In this document: positions 9,120-18,359 of the stretch, in pieces | Layout: every line of letters begins with the position of its first letter | Numbering within the stretch: position 1 is the first letter of the stretch | Assembly (NCBI RefSeq): GCF_016863275.1 | Contig: NZ_BOOO01000001.1 | Span: 186,001 to 250,000 of the forward strand | Reading direction: 5' to 3' | Length of the DNA stretch: 64,000 nt | Origin: Planotetraspora mira | GTDB taxonomy: Bacteria > Actinomycetota > Actinomycetes > Streptosporangiales > Streptosporangiaceae | Made by a program: the position numbers and the translations under genes | Notes under the pieces: model-generated | Seen by the model: only the letters and a program-made list of their open reading frames with translations | Databases searched by the model: none | Told to the model about the DNA's origin: nothing

Positions 9120-11674
9120 GACTCCCGATCGCCGCCGGGCTGGCCACGGCCGCGGTTTCACTCACGCTCTACCCGCTGTTCGAGGGGGGCTCCTGGTTCT
9201 GGGCGAGCATGGGGGCGATCGTCGTCACCGCCGCCATCGGAATGGGCGCCTCCCGCCTCGCGGCGCCACCATGGGCCGCGCCGCCCGCCATGGTCCTCGC
9301 ACTCGGCGTCTATCTGACGGCCGCGTTCACGGGGAGCAAGGCGTGGATCGGGTTCATCCCCACGAAAGACTCGGTGATGCTGCTCGGCGAGCTGCTCGGC
9401 AGCGGGTTCGACGACATCCAGCGGTTCGCCCCTCCCGTGCCGGCCAACACGGGGATCACCCTCCTCACGGCCGGCGGCGTGGGACTGATGGCCGTCCTCG
9501 TCGATCTCTTCACCGTACGGCTGCGCCGGGCCGCGCTCGCGGGACTCCCGCTGCTGGCGCTGTTCACCGTGCCCGCGGCGGTGCTGACCGACCCGATCAG
9601 CTGGCCCGCCTTCGTGATCGGGGCCTTCGGGTACATCGGCCTGCTGGTCGCGGACGGGCGGGAACGGCTCGGCAAGTGGGGCCGGGCCGTGTTCGTGCGG
9701 CGGACGAGGGCCGTGACCACGGACGCGGCGCCCGACACCGGGCGGCTGGCGCTGTCGGGCCGGCGGATCGGCGTGACGGCCATCGGACTGGCCGTCCTGC
9801 TGCCGGCGCTGCTGCCGAACCTGGCGCCCGCTCCCCTGTTCAGCTTCGGCGTGGGCAACGGCCTGGGCCCGGGCGGCGGCAACATCGGCATCCCCGACGC
9901 GATCGCCGAGCTCGGAGGCGAGCTGCGGCAGGAGGCCAACAACACCGTCCTGACGTACACCAGCAGCGACGACCAGCCCCGCTACCTGCGGATCTACTCT
10001 CTCGACGTCTTCGACGGGACGAAGTGGACGGTCAACCCGCTCAGAGGACGCCCGGAGGACCGGGTGTCCGAGGGGCCGCTGCCCCCCGCCCCGGGACTCG
10101 ACCCGGCGACGGCGGTGAAACGGGCCGAGACGCACATCGCGATCAGTGACGACATCCGGACGCTGAGGTTCCTGCCGCTGCCCTACCCGGCGACGCAGGT
10201 CGCCGCCGACGGGGACTGGCGGGCCGACCGCAACTCCCTCATGGTCTTCTCCACCGACGACGAGGCGGCCGGGCTCGACTACCGCGTCGTGACGGGCGAG
10301 CCGCAGCCCACACCCGAACAGCTGGACCTGGCGGCGCCGGAACCCGGCTCGAGCGGCCGGCGCTACCTCGACCTGCCTCCCGGTCTCGACCCCCGGGTGG
10401 CCGGCCTGGCTCAGCGGGTCACGGAGGGAGCGACGACCCCCTACCAGCAGGCCGTGAAGCTCCAGGAGTGGTTCACCAAGAGCGGCGCGTTCACCTACAG
10501 CCTCAAGGCGAGCGGTTCAGGCGGCGACGCCCTGTCGCAGTTCATCCTGACCGACCGCTCGGGGTACTGCGAGCAGTTCGCGAGCGCGATGGCGGTCATG
10601 GCGCGGATGCTCGGCATCCCGGCCAAGGTGTCGATCGGCTTCACCGGCGGCACGAAGATCGGTGACAAGTGGACGGTGCGCACCCACGACGCCCACGCCT
10701 GGCCGGAACTCTATTTCGCGGGAGTCGGGTGGCTCCGCTTCGAGCCGACTCCGGGAGGCGGCGCCGGCCAGGGAACGGCCCAGGTGCCGCAGTACACCCT
10801 GCCGGTGACTCCCACCGCGAGCCCGTCCCCCGGCGCCTCGCCGGGCGCGTCGGCCGGTGCGGACGACGCCACCGGCGACTCCGGCCCCGCCCCGCGCAAC
10901 CCCCGGGAGATCGACCGCGACCTCGGCGGCGTGCCGATCGTCGCCGATCCCGGCATGCCCCTGCTGGTCAAGATCGCCATCGGGGTGGCGGCGGCGCTGC
11001 TGATCCTGCTGATCCCCGCCGCGGTACGGCTGTCGGCCCGATACCGGCGTCGCAGGGCCATGGACAGGCCGGCCGCCACCGGTCCCGATCCAGACGGCGT
11101 TCTGGCCGTGTCCGGTGGGACCCCTTCGAGGACGGCGCCCGCCGTCTCCGCGGATCCCCCCGCACGCGGCGCCTCCGCCGTGGAGGCGGCGTGGGCCGAA
11201 CTGTGCGACATGCTGATCGACTTCGGCAGGGCGCGGAGACCGGGTGAGAGCCCGCGTGCCCTCGGGCGGCGGGTGGCGGAGACCCTGAGTGCGGACCCCG
11301 GGACCATCGCCTCGATCACCGCGATCACCTCGGCCGAGGAGCGGCGGAGGTACGCCCGCACGGTCGACGGACCGGCCCCCGCGGCCGCCGATCTCAGGCG
11401 GGTGAGGCGGACGCTCGCGGCCGCCGCGTCGAGGAAGCGGCGCCTGGGCGCGGCCCTCGCGCCGCTGTCCACGCTGCTGCGTCTGCGGGCGCTCGGCGAG
11501 AAGGCTCTGGACGGTTTCGACCGGCTGGAGAACATCCGGCTCGTGGCGGGGAGATCGCGGGGCGGGACGGGCGATGCGGCGGACGACACGGCGGGGAACC
11601 GCGCGGTGACGGTGCGAGACGTTCAGGGGAATGGCTCAAGCCGGGAGCGGAGCCTCACCGGGTCCCGGAGCTAG
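9116..11674 (+). CDS. Membrane transglutaminase-like protein (TgpA/DUF3488 type)
   Basis: 852-residue integral membrane protein. The N-terminal third has about six hydrophobic segments (DUF3488-like), then an extracytoplasmic region with a transglutaminase-like cysteine protease core, one more membrane helix (LLVKIAIGVAAALLILLI) and a C-terminal cytoplasmic domain with a DUF4129-like helical region. Catalytic Cys485 lies in SGYCEQFASAM and His527 in THDAHAWPE. The third position, usually Asp in a D-P-T motif, is Glu543 in RFEPTP. The start is the ATG overlapping the DUF58 stop (ATGA), which shows translational coupling. It is the likely client or effector of the MoxR/DUF58 pair and may act on envelope proteins; the substrate is unknown. 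Confidence 0.88.
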   Translation: MRLPIAAGLATAAVSLTLYPLFEGGSWFWASMGAIVVTAAIGMGASRLAAPPWAAPPAMVLALGVYLTAAFTGSKAWIGFIPTKDSVMLLGELLGSGFDDIQRFAPPVPANTGITLLTAGGVGLMAVLVDLFTVRLRRAALAGLPLLALFTVPAAVLTDPISWPAFVIGAFGYIGLLVADGRERLGKWGRAVFVRRTRAVTTDAAPDTGRLALSGRRIGVTAIGLAVLLPALLPNLAPAPLFSFGVGNGLGPGGGNIGIPDAIAELGGELRQEANNTVLTYTSSDDQPRYLRIYSLDVFDGTKWTVNPLRGRPEDRVSEGPLPPAPGLDPATAVKRAETHIAISDDIRTLRFLPLPYPATQVAADGDWRADRNSLMVFSTDDEAAGLDYRVVTGEPQPTPEQLDLAAPEPGSSGRRYLDLPPGLDPRVAGLAQRVTEGATTPYQQAVKLQEWFTKSGAFTYSLKASGSGGDALSQFILTDRSGYCEQFASAMAVMARMLGIPAKVSIGFTGGTKIGDKWTVRTHDAHAWPELYFAGVGWLRFEPTPGGGAGQGTAQVPQYTLPVTPTASPSPGASPGASAGADDATGDSGPAPRNPREIDRDLGGVPIVADPGMPLLVKIAIGVAAALLILLIPAAVRLSARYRRRRAMDRPAATGPDPDGVLAVSGGTPSRTAPAVSADPPARGASAVEAAWAELCDMLIDFGRARRPGESPRALGRRVAETLSADPGTIASITAITSAEERRRYARTVDGPAPAAADLRRVRRTLAAAASRKRRLGAALAPLSTLLRLRALGEKALDGFDRLENIRLVAGRSRGGTGDAADDTAGNRAVTVRDVQGNGSSRERSLTGSRS

Positions 11675-11715
11675 CGGGGGCGCCTGGCCGGGTCCCGGAC
11701 CGGACACCGGTCTGG

Positions 11716-11741
11716 CCGGGGCCCGCGGGCGCGGCCCCCGG
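11716..11741. terminator. GC-rich hairpin between convergent genes
   Basis: Between the converging transglutaminase and DUF3040 genes, CCGGGGCC at 11716 can pair with GGCCCCCGG ending at 11741. There is no T-tract on either side, so it would be a bidirectional, non-canonical terminator of the kind common in high-GC actinomycetes. The rest of the roughly 100-nt gap holds other short GC palindromes and no gene. Confidence 0.4.
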
Positions 11742-11773
11742 ACAGGGGCGCGCCCGGAGTGCGGGAGGAGCGC

Positions 11774-12157
11774 TCAGCGTTCGTCGTGACGACGGCGCCA
11801 GCGTTCCTCCATGCGCTCCATGAAGCCCTGACGTTGAGGACGACGGCCGCGGTTCTGCGTCGCGGCCGCGCCATCGCCTCCGAACCCGCTCATGCGCTTC
11901 CAGGCGGACAGGCCCCACAAGCAGGTGGCGAGCATGACCACGAACCCGGCCACGCCGAGCGGGATCTGGTTCGCCACGGCGCCCACCATCAACAGGACGA
12001 CACCCAGTGCGAAGCCGACGGAGGCCTTCACCAGGCGCCGCTTGTAATGGCTGCGCGGGTCACTGATCCGGACGGTATTGGCCCACTTCGGGTCCTCGGC
12101 ATAGAGGGCCTGCTCGATCTGGTCGAGCAAGCGCTGCTCGTGCTCAGACAGCGGCAC
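11774..12157 (-). CDS. DUF3040 small membrane protein
   Basis: 127-residue actinobacterial DUF3040 protein. It opens with the family motif PLSEHEQRLLDQIEQAL, followed by a basic stretch, two adjacent membrane helices (roughly 50-95, FALGVVLLMVGAVA and GVAGFVVMLATCLWGL) and an Arg-rich cytoplasmic tail. The GTG at 12157 is preferred because GGGAGG lies 4 nt upstream and it gives the usual start; a TTG at 12169 is in frame but overlaps that site. In many actinomycetes this gene sits between dinB and the dcw region, as here. The function is unknown. Confidence 0.85.
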   Translation of the reverse strand: MPLSEHEQRLLDQIEQALYAEDPKWANTVRISDPRSHYKRRLVKASVGFALGVVLLMVGAVANQIPLGVAGFVVMLATCLWGLSAWKRMSGFGGDGAAATQNRGRRPQRQGFMERMEERWRRRHDER

Positions 12158-12304
12158 GGCGCCTCCCAAGGACAGCCCCAGTTAGGGGAAGACGGCAACG
12201 GACGACACGGGGTGTCCGAACCTCGCGGTCGGTTATCCCCAGAATACGAGGCTGTAGACGTAGGCGAAAGAAAACGTCCAACGCGGTCCAAACCGGAGGT
12301 GACG

Positions 12305-13564
12305 TCATAGATCCATTGGACCAAACGGACGCTGAACTAGCGAGGCCGGGCGGACTGCTTCTGGGCCGAATCTCCGAATCGCCTTGTCCATCGCCTGTTC
12401 GGCCTCACGCCAGCCCGTCTCCCTGTCTCCGAGACCCAGCTGACGGGTCGCCGTGGCAGCCGGCCGGAGGTTCTCCATCCGGACTCCGACCAGTCTGAGA
12501 CGCACGCGATCCAGGCCGGCGGCCTCGTAGAGCTCACAAGATGTGGCGTAAATCTCCTTCGCGACGTCCGTCGGCTCACGGAGCGTGCGCGACCGGGTGA
12601 TGGTGGTGAAGTCGGCGCGGCGCAGCTTCACGCTGACCGTGCGGCCGACATGGCCGGCCGCCCTGAGCCGGGCCGCGACCCGCTCGGACAGCCGCAGCAA
12701 CTCCCGCTTGATCGCCTCGGGGTCGTCCACGTCGTGGGAGAACGTCTCCTCGTTGCCGATGCTCTTGTCGGGCGTATGGGGCACCACGGGACGCTCGTCA
12801 CGCCCCCAGGAGAGAGCCGCCAGATGGGCCCCGGCGGCCCCGAACTCGCGCTGGAGCGTGGAAACCGGCACCTGGGCCAGATCCCCCACCGTCCTGATGC
12901 CGAGCCGTACCAGGGCCTGCTCCGTGCGCTCCCCCACACCCCACAGGGCGGCGACGGGAAGCGGGTGGAGGAACTCCACCACCGCCGTGGCCGGGACGAC
13001 CAGCAGGCCGTCGGGCTTGCACTGGCGGGAGGCGAGTTTGGCCACGAACTTGCTGCTCGCGACCCCGACCGAGCAGGTGATGCCGTAGCGCTCCGCCACC
13101 TGCCCGCGGATCAGCTCGGCGATCGCCGTGGACGTGCCGAGCCTGCGGCGGGCGCCGCTGACGTCGAGGAACGCCTCGTCGGAGGAGATCGGCTCCACCT
13201 CGGGGGTGATCGCCTGGAAGATCTCCATGACCCCCTTGGAGACCTCGGAGTACTTCCCGTGGCTGGGCGGGATGATCGTCGCCTGCGGGCAGATGCGGCG
13301 GGCCCGCGTCATCGGCATCGCCGAGTGGACGCCGAACCGCCTGGCCTCATAGGTGGCGCTGAGGACCACGCCGCGGGCGCCGGGCGCGCCGACGATGACC
13401 GGGGTGCCCTTCAGCTCGGGACGGTCGAGCAACTCCACGCTGGCGAAGAAGGCGTCCATGTCCACATGGAGGATCGGGCAGCCGCTGTCGTCGGCGGGAC
13501 CCCGGGGTGAGGGCTCCCGAGGTAGCAGCTGGTTCCGGGACACCCCGCCACCATACCCGAACAT
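12305..13564 (-). CDS. dinB: DNA polymerase IV (DinB), Y-family
   Basis: Error-prone translesion polymerase. The 419-residue protein has the catalytic motifs HVDMDAFFASVE (Asp35) and SSDEAFLDVSG (Asp129, Glu130), then the thumb/little-finger regions. RQLGLGD near 374-380 resembles a beta-clamp binding motif. The ATG at 13564 has no good ribosome site; a GTG at 13543 (VSRNQLL) is a reasonable alternative. A LexA-like half-palindrome overlaps the ATG, see the findings. Downstream is DUF3040, 147 nt away. Confidence 0.93.
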   Translation of the reverse strand: MFGYGGGVSRNQLLPREPSPRGPADDSGCPILHVDMDAFFASVELLDRPELKGTPVIVGAPGARGVVLSATYEARRFGVHSAMPMTRARRICPQATIIPPSHGKYSEVSKGVMEIFQAITPEVEPISSDEAFLDVSGARRRLGTSTAIAELIRGQVAERYGITCSVGVASSKFVAKLASRQCKPDGLLVVPATAVVEFLHPLPVAALWGVGERTEQALVRLGIRTVGDLAQVPVSTLQREFGAAGAHLAALSWGRDERPVVPHTPDKSIGNEETFSHDVDDPEAIKRELLRLSERVAARLRAAGHVGRTVSVKLRRADFTTITRSRTLREPTDVAKEIYATSCELYEAAGLDRVRLRLVGVRMENLRPAATATRQLGLGDRETGWREAEQAMDKAIRRFGPEAVRPASLVQRPFGPMDL

Positions 13565-13628
13565 TGTTGCGACAACTCGGGTTCGTGTGAGCCGGTTCGA
13601 TACGCGGCCGATGATCGCTGCGGGCGCC

Positions 13629-14348
13629 TCACCGGTAGGCGATGGCGTGGAGCTGGGTGGCGATGTCGCGCAGCACGGGGTGGGTCGCCGCCGCCTGCTC
13701 CAGCGCGATCAGCGCCTCCGGGTCGTTCTCGGCCAGCATCCCCGGCACGAGGTCGGCGAAGATCCTCACGCCGTGGACCTCGCCCACGGTGAAACCGGCC
13801 TCGGTGAGCAGGCCCGACAGGGCGTCGCGGGAGAACCTCCGCGGAGTCGGGTCGCGGTCGCCCCAGCGGCCCGAGGAGTCGGCGAGCACCTGGCGGGCCT
13901 CGTCGAAGTGGCCCGCCAGCGAGCGGTGGATCGCCGTCGCGAACGGGTTGGCCGCGAGCACGCTCACCACGCCGCCCGCGCGCAGGATGCCCCTGACCGC
14001 GCGGAGCGCGCCCGCCGGGTCCTCGACGTACTCGAGGACGCTGTGGCACAGCACGAGGTCGGCGCTGTCCGGCTTCAGGATCTCGCCGAGATCGGCCGCG
14101 TCCCCCTGCAGGCCCTTGACGCCCACGCCGGTCTCGGCGGCGCGGCGCTCCAGCGCGGCCAGCGAGTCGAGGGTCGGGTCCACCACCGTGACGGCGTGCC
14201 CGAGCTTCGCGAGCGGTACGGCGAAGCCGCCCGTGCCGCCTCCGGCGTCCACGATGTCGAGCGACTCACGCCCGGTCGCCGCCACCCGGTCCGCCAGGAC
14301 CGCGCGGAGCGCCCTCCACACGACGGTCTGCCGCGGTGCGTCACGCAC
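13629..14348 (-). CDS. SAM-dependent class I methyltransferase
   Basis: 239-residue protein with a clear Rossmann methyltransferase core: the SAM-binding motif I DAGGGTGGF at 34-42, an acidic residue at the end of strand 2 in VTVVDPTL, and motif IV/V DLVLCHSVLEYV. These are features of the methyltransf_11 type. No specificity domain is visible, so the substrate cannot be named; tRNA (CmoM/CmoA-like) or small-molecule methylation are both possible. It is encoded between nusB and dinB on the same strand, about 100 nt downstream of nusB. Confidence 0.8.
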   Translation of the reverse strand: MRDAPRQTVVWRALRAVLADRVAATGRESLDIVDAGGGTGGFAVPLAKLGHAVTVVDPTLDSLAALERRAAETGVGVKGLQGDAADLGEILKPDSADLVLCHSVLEYVEDPAGALRAVRGILRAGGVVSVLAANPFATAIHRSLAGHFDEARQVLADSSGRWGDRDPTPRRFSRDALSGLLTEAGFTVGEVHGVRIFADLVPGMLAENDPEALIALEQAAATHPVLRDIATQLHAIAYR

Positions 14349-14452
14349 GCCCGGCCCTCCCTACTCCAGCAGTGCCCTTGTTACTCGCATTGTCGCGTGC
14401 GCCGTGCCAGGCCGCGCCGACGGCCCGGCCGCGGCACGACGCCGGAGCGCCC

Positions 14453-14863
14453 TCAGAGCGAGAGCGACGGCTTGAGCTGCTTGAACCGGGCGAGCAGGCC
14501 GTTGACGAACTGCGGCGACTCGTCGGTCGACAACTCGGCCGCCAGATGCACCCATTCGCTGATGACCACGCCCTCGGGCACCTCCTCCGAGGAGAGCATC
14601 TCGAAGGTGCCTCCTCGCAGGATGTTCCGGTCGACCGCCGGCATGCGCTCGAGCGTCCAGCCCTCGGAGTAGGTGGAGATCAGCTCGTCGATCCGGCCCT
14701 GGTGCCTGGTCACACCCTCGACCAGGGCTGAGGTGTACTCGTTGACCGGTGGATCCGATCGTTCGACCCGCTCGGCGAGCACGCTGAGCGGGTTCTCGCT
14801 CCGGGCCTCGGCCTCGAACAGGATGTCCAGCGCACGCCGTCGGGCCTTGCCCCGAGCCGACAC
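14453..14863 (-). CDS. nusB: Transcription antitermination factor NusB
   Basis: 136-residue helical RNA-binding protein that with NusE (S10) binds boxA in rRNA leader transcripts. The start MSARGKARRRALDILFEAE and the C-terminal half with VISEWVHLAAELSTDESPQ and FVNGLLARF are typical. The GTG start lies 1 nt after the efp stop, so translation is coupled. The efp-nusB pair is conserved in actinobacteria. Confidence 0.96.
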   Translation of the reverse strand: MSARGKARRRALDILFEAEARSENPLSVLAERVERSDPPVNEYTSALVEGVTRHQGRIDELISTYSEGWTLERMPAVDRNILRGGTFEMLSSEEVPEGVVISEWVHLAAELSTDESPQFVNGLLARFKQLKPSLSL

Positions 14864-14864
14864 C

Positions 14865-15425
14865 TCAGGCCCGACCGAGGTACTCGCCGCTGCGAGTGTC
14901 GACCTTGACCTTTTCGCCGGTGGTGATGAAGAGCGGGACCTTGATCTCCGCGCCGGTCTCCAGCTTGGCGGGCTTGGTGCCGCCGGTGGACCGGTCGCCC
15001 TGGAGACCGGGCTCGGTCTCCGCGATGGTGAGCTCGACGGCCGCGGGCAACTCGATGTAGAGGACGTTGCCCTCGTTGATCGCGATCGTGGCCGTCATGT
15101 TCTCGAGCAGGTAGTTGGCGGTGTCGCCGACGGCCGCCCGGGAGACGTGCAGCATGTCGTAGGTCTCGGTGTCCATGAAGACGTAGTCCTCACCGTCGAG
15201 ATACGAGTACTGCATCTCCCGCTTGTCGACGTTGGCCACCTCGACCTTGACGCCGGCGTTGAAGGTCTTGTCCACGACCTTGCCGGACATGATGTTCTTC
15301 AGCTTGGTGCGGACGAACGCTCCGCCCTTGCCGGGCTTGACGTGCTGGAACTCCACGACGGTCCAGAGGTCACCGCCGTCGAGTTTGAGCACCAGACCGT
15401 TCTTCAGGTCGTTCGTCGTCGCCAC
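14865..15425 (-). CDS. efp: Translation elongation factor P
   Basis: EF-P rescues ribosomes stalled at polyproline stretches. The 186-residue product has three beta-barrel domains, with the domain I loop [12 protein letters not shown] carrying Lys33 at the tip and the domain III signature near the C-terminus ([19 protein letters not shown]). No modification enzyme (EpmA/B or EarP) is encoded nearby. The very Pro-rich tails of FtsI and FtsL in the same window are plausible EF-P-dependent products. GTG start; 28 nt downstream of the peptidase gene. Confidence 0.97.
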   Translation of the reverse strand: MATTNDLKNGLVLKLDGGDLWTVVEFQHVKPGKGGAFVRTKLKNIMSGKVVDKTFNAGVKVEVANVDKREMQYSYLDGEDYVFMDTETYDMLHVSRAAVGDTANYLLENMTATIAINEGNVLYIELPAAVELTIAETEPGLQGDRSTGGTKPAKLETGAEIKVPLFITTGEKVKVDTRSGEYLGRA

Positions 15426-15453
15426 GTGTGGTCGCTCCCGCTTGCGGCTGCTC

Positions 15454-16515
15454 TTACAGGACGAGCAGCTCCTTGGTCGTCAGTGTGAGGAGCTCCGGCC
15501 CATCGTCACGCGTCACCAGCGTGTCCTCGATGCGCACCCCGCCCCTGCCCGGCAGATAGACCCCGGGCTCGACGGTGATCGGAACTCGATCCTCTAGTCT
15601 ACCGGTCTTGTCCGGGCCCAGGAACGGGAGCTCGTGGATCTCCAGTCCCACTCCGTGACCGAGCCCATGCCCGAAATGTCCACCGTGACCCGCTTCGGTG
15701 ATCAGCTCGCGTGCGGCCGCGTCCACCTCGCGCGCCGTCGCCCCCGGCCGCAGGGCATGACGTCCGGCGCGCTGGGCCTGCCGTACGAGCTCGTAGAGGT
15801 CCCGCTGCCAGCCGGCGGGCTCGCCGACGGCGACCGTGCGGGTCATGTCCGCGTGGTAGCCGTCGAAGAGCGCGCCGAAGTCCATCGTGACGAGGTCGCC
15901 GGCCTCGATCGGGCGGTCCGAGGGCGAGTGATGCGGGATGGAGCCGTTGGGGCCTGAGGCGACGATCGAGTCGAAGGCCGGCTTCTCCGCCCCGAGCTCC
16001 ATCATGCGGAAATCCAGCCAGCGGGCGATCTCCCGCTCGGTCACACCTGGCCGGATGCGGCCGATCACCAGGGAGAACGCCTCGTCGGTTATCGCGCAGG
16101 CGCGGCGGAGCGACTCGATCTCCCCGTCGTCCTTGATCCGGCGCACGGATTCGACGACGCCGCTGACCGGCGTCAGGCGGTCGTCGCCGCCGAGTGCCCT
16201 GAACTGCGCGACCGGCATGTGGTCGGCCTCGACGAGCAGGCCGCCCGGGGAGCCTCCGGCCCGCGCGGCCAGGACTCCGGCCACGTCGCGGTCCTGGATC
16301 AGCTCGATGTCGGGGCACCGGCGCCGGGCGGTCTCGATGTATCGGGCGTCGGTGGCGAGGACGGCGTCGCCCGAGGAGTCCACGAGCACGGCGGCGTTGG
16401 AGCTCGACAGGCCGGTCAGGTAGCGGACGTTGACGGGCCAGGTGACGAGGATCGCCGAGGCGCCGTGGTCGGGGAGCTCCGCGGCCAGGCGGGCGCGGCG
16501 GGAGGCATGAGGCAC
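15454..16515 (-). CDS. pepQ: M24 family Xaa-Pro aminopeptidase/dipeptidase
   Basis: Dinuclear metallopeptidase that cleaves X-Pro bonds. 353 residues: an N-terminal creatinase-like domain (1-125) and a pita-bread catalytic domain. Metal ligands are all present: Asp212 (TMDFG), Asp223 (HADMTR), His287 (HGLGHG), Glu316 (VEPGVY) and Glu330 (RIEDT). GTG start with no clear ribosome-binding site. Upstream, in the gap before the MFS gene, lies a 31-bp tandem repeat. Choosing between PepP and PepQ needs biochemical or phylogenetic evidence, so the symbol is tentative; this peptidase commonly precedes efp in actinobacteria. Confidence 0.85.
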   Translation of the reverse strand: MPHASRRARLAAELPDHGASAILVTWPVNVRYLTGLSSSNAAVLVDSSGDAVLATDARYIETARRRCPDIELIQDRDVAGVLAARAGGSPGGLLVEADHMPVAQFRALGGDDRLTPVSGVVESVRRIKDDGEIESLRRACAITDEAFSLVIGRIRPGVTEREIARWLDFRMMELGAEKPAFDSIVASGPNGSIPHHSPSDRPIEAGDLVTMDFGALFDGYHADMTRTVAVGEPAGWQRDLYELVRQAQRAGRHALRPGATAREVDAAARELITEAGHGGHFGHGLGHGVGLEIHELPFLGPDKTGRLEDRVPITVEPGVYLPGRGGVRIEDTLVTRDDGPELLTLTTKELLVL

Positions 16516-16560
16516 GGATGGAGCCTACGCCGGATCCGGCCGCCGCTCCGCCCCGCGGCC

Positions 16561-16660
16561 GCGCTCCGGCGCCCGAGGCAGGCTTGCGGCCGCGCTCGGG
16601 CGCCCGGGGCAGCTTTGCGGACGCGCTCGGGCGCCCGGGGCAGCTTTGCGGACGCGCTCG
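16561..16660. repeat. 31-bp tandem repeat, three copies plus a partial fourth
   Basis: Units start at 16561, 16592 and 16623, with a 7-nt start of a fourth at 16654. Units 2 and 3 are identical and unit 1 differs at a few bases. Each unit contains the palindrome GGGCGCCC or a variant and the word GCAGCTTTGCGG. The array fills most of the 161-nt gap between the MFS gene and the peptidase gene, both on the minus strand, so the palindromes could act as a weak terminator for the MFS gene. Confidence 0.85.
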
Positions 16661-16676
16661 CGGGACGACGCGACGG

Positions 16677-18272
16677 TCAGGAGGTCTTGGCGTGCCGGGG
16701 ATGCCGGGTGTCGTGATCGTGGCGGTCCTGGCCGCCGGCCGCCGGGGGCCGGTCGGCCGAACGCAGCGGGACCTCGCGCAGGAAGACCACCGCGACGAAG
16801 CCGAGGACGGCGACGGGCACGCCGACGAGGAACACCGTGTGCATCGCCGACGAGTACGCCTGGATCACGATGTCGTGCACCGCGGCGGGCAGGGCGCGGA
16901 TGGCCTCCGGCGTGCCCAGGTCGAGCTTCGCGGCCGGAGCGGTCGTGGTCCCGAGCTTCGCGGAGATCTCCGACTTGACCCCGTTGGTGAGGATGGCGCC
17001 GAAGGCGGCCACGCCCACCGCGCCGCCGAGGCTGCGGAAGAAGGACACGCCCGAGGTGCTCACCGCCAGATCCCTGCGCTCGGCCGAGTTCTGCACCGCG
17101 AGGATCAGCATCTGCATGCTCATGCCGAGCCCGACGCCGAGGATCGCGATGTCCACGCCGATCACCAGGAAGGTGGAGTCCGGCTGGAGCCGCGAGAGCA
17201 GGCCGAGGCCCGCGGCCACGAGGAGCATGCCGACGAGGGGGAAGAGCTTCCACCTGCCCGTGCGGGTGACGACGCGCCCGGAGGTGATCGAGGCCACGAA
17301 GAGGCCCAGCACCAGGGGCAGCGTCATGAGGCCCGACCTGGCGGGCATGAGCCCCTTGACGATCTGCAGGAACTGCGGCAGGTAGATCAGCACGCCGTAC
17401 AGCGCGAGGCCGACGAAGAGCGAGGCCGTACTGGCCAGAAGGAACGTGCGGTCGCGGAACAGGCGTGGCGGGAGGATCGGTTCGGCGGCCTTCCGCTCCG
17501 CCACGACGGCGAGACCGCAGAACACGACGGTGAGTGCGCCCAGGACGTAGGTCCAGGACGAGTTCCAGTCGAACTCGTGCCCGCCGAGCGACAACAGGAG
17601 CATGAGCGAGGTCGCTCCGCCGGTCAGGGTGGCGGCGCCCCACCAGTCGATGCGCGTGTCCCGCTTCACGTGCTCCAGCCTCAGCACCCTCTGGATGACG
17701 GCGAACGCCACGATCGCGAGCGGCACGCACACGTAGAAGCACCAGCGCCAGCCGAGCCCGTCGGCGTCGACCAGGAACCCGCCGAGGAGCGGCCCCGCGA
17801 CGGTGGACACGCCGAAGACCGCGCCCACGTAGCCGGAGTAGCGGCCACGCTCGCGGGGCTGGACCACGTCGCCCAGGATGACCTGGACCAGCGCGGACAG
17901 ACCGCCGGTCCCGAGACCCTGTACGGCTCTCGCGGCGATGAGCATGCCGATGTTCTGCGACAGGCCGGCGACCATCGAGGCCGCCACGAACAGACCGAGC
18001 GCGACCTGGAACATCAGCTTGCGGCCGAAGATGTCGGAGAGCTTGCCCCACAGGGGGGTGGAGACGGTCAGCGTCAGGAGGGTCGCGCTCGCGACCCACG
18101 ACAGCTGCTCCTGTCCCCCGAGGTCCCCCACGATCGTCGGCAGGGCCGTGCCGACCACGGAGGTCGAGATCATCGAGGTGAGCAGGGCGAGCAGCAACCC
18201 GGAAAGGATCTTCAAGATCTCACGGTGCGTGTAGGTGCGCCGCGCGTCCTCGCGGACGGTCTCCTGCGCCAC
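16677..18272 (-). CDS. MFS drug efflux transporter, DHA2 (EmrB/QacA) family
   Basis: 531-residue proton-driven exporter with about 14 predicted membrane helices. Motif A is GKLSDIFGRK after helix 2 and motif C, diagnostic of antiporters, is GVSTVAGPLLGG. The C-terminus is hydrophilic and His/Asp-rich (QDRHDHDTRHPRHAK). GTG start at 18272 with GAGGGGAA a few bases upstream. It is divergent from a TetR regulator with palindromic sites over its probable promoter (-35 GTGACA at 18369-18364, 16-nt spacer, -10 TATACT at 18347-18342, minus strand), so induction by a drug or metabolite ligand of the regulator is expected. The substrate is unknown. Confidence 0.92.
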   Translation of the reverse strand: MAQETVREDARRTYTHREILKILSGLLLALLTSMISTSVVGTALPTIVGDLGGQEQLSWVASATLLTLTVSTPLWGKLSDIFGRKLMFQVALGLFVAASMVAGLSQNIGMLIAARAVQGLGTGGLSALVQVILGDVVQPRERGRYSGYVGAVFGVSTVAGPLLGGFLVDADGLGWRWCFYVCVPLAIVAFAVIQRVLRLEHVKRDTRIDWWGAATLTGGATSLMLLLSLGGHEFDWNSSWTYVLGALTVVFCGLAVVAERKAAEPILPPRLFRDRTFLLASTASLFVGLALYGVLIYLPQFLQIVKGLMPARSGLMTLPLVLGLFVASITSGRVVTRTGRWKLFPLVGMLLVAAGLGLLSRLQPDSTFLVIGVDIAILGVGLGMSMQMLILAVQNSAERRDLAVSTSGVSFFRSLGGAVGVAAFGAILTNGVKSEISAKLGTTTAPAAKLDLGTPEAIRALPAAVHDIVIQAYSSAMHTVFLVGVPVAVLGFVAVVFLREVPLRSADRPPAAGGQDRHDHDTRHPRHAKTS

Positions 18273-18339
18273 GGATTCCCCTCACTCACTGGTTCCACCG
18301 AGACGCATGTTCGTCCGGATTGTCCTTTAGTTTCTTTTT

Positions 18340-18353
18340 CAAGTATACGCTTG
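18340..18353. promoter_or_regulatory. Palindromic operator candidate over MFS -10 box
   Basis: CAAG-N6-CTTG (CAAGTATACGCTTG) is an imperfect palindrome in an AT-rich patch of an otherwise very GC-rich region. It covers the TATACT -10 element of the minus-strand MFS promoter, a common arrangement for TetR repression. Confidence 0.5.
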
Positions 18354-18359
18354 TTTACC

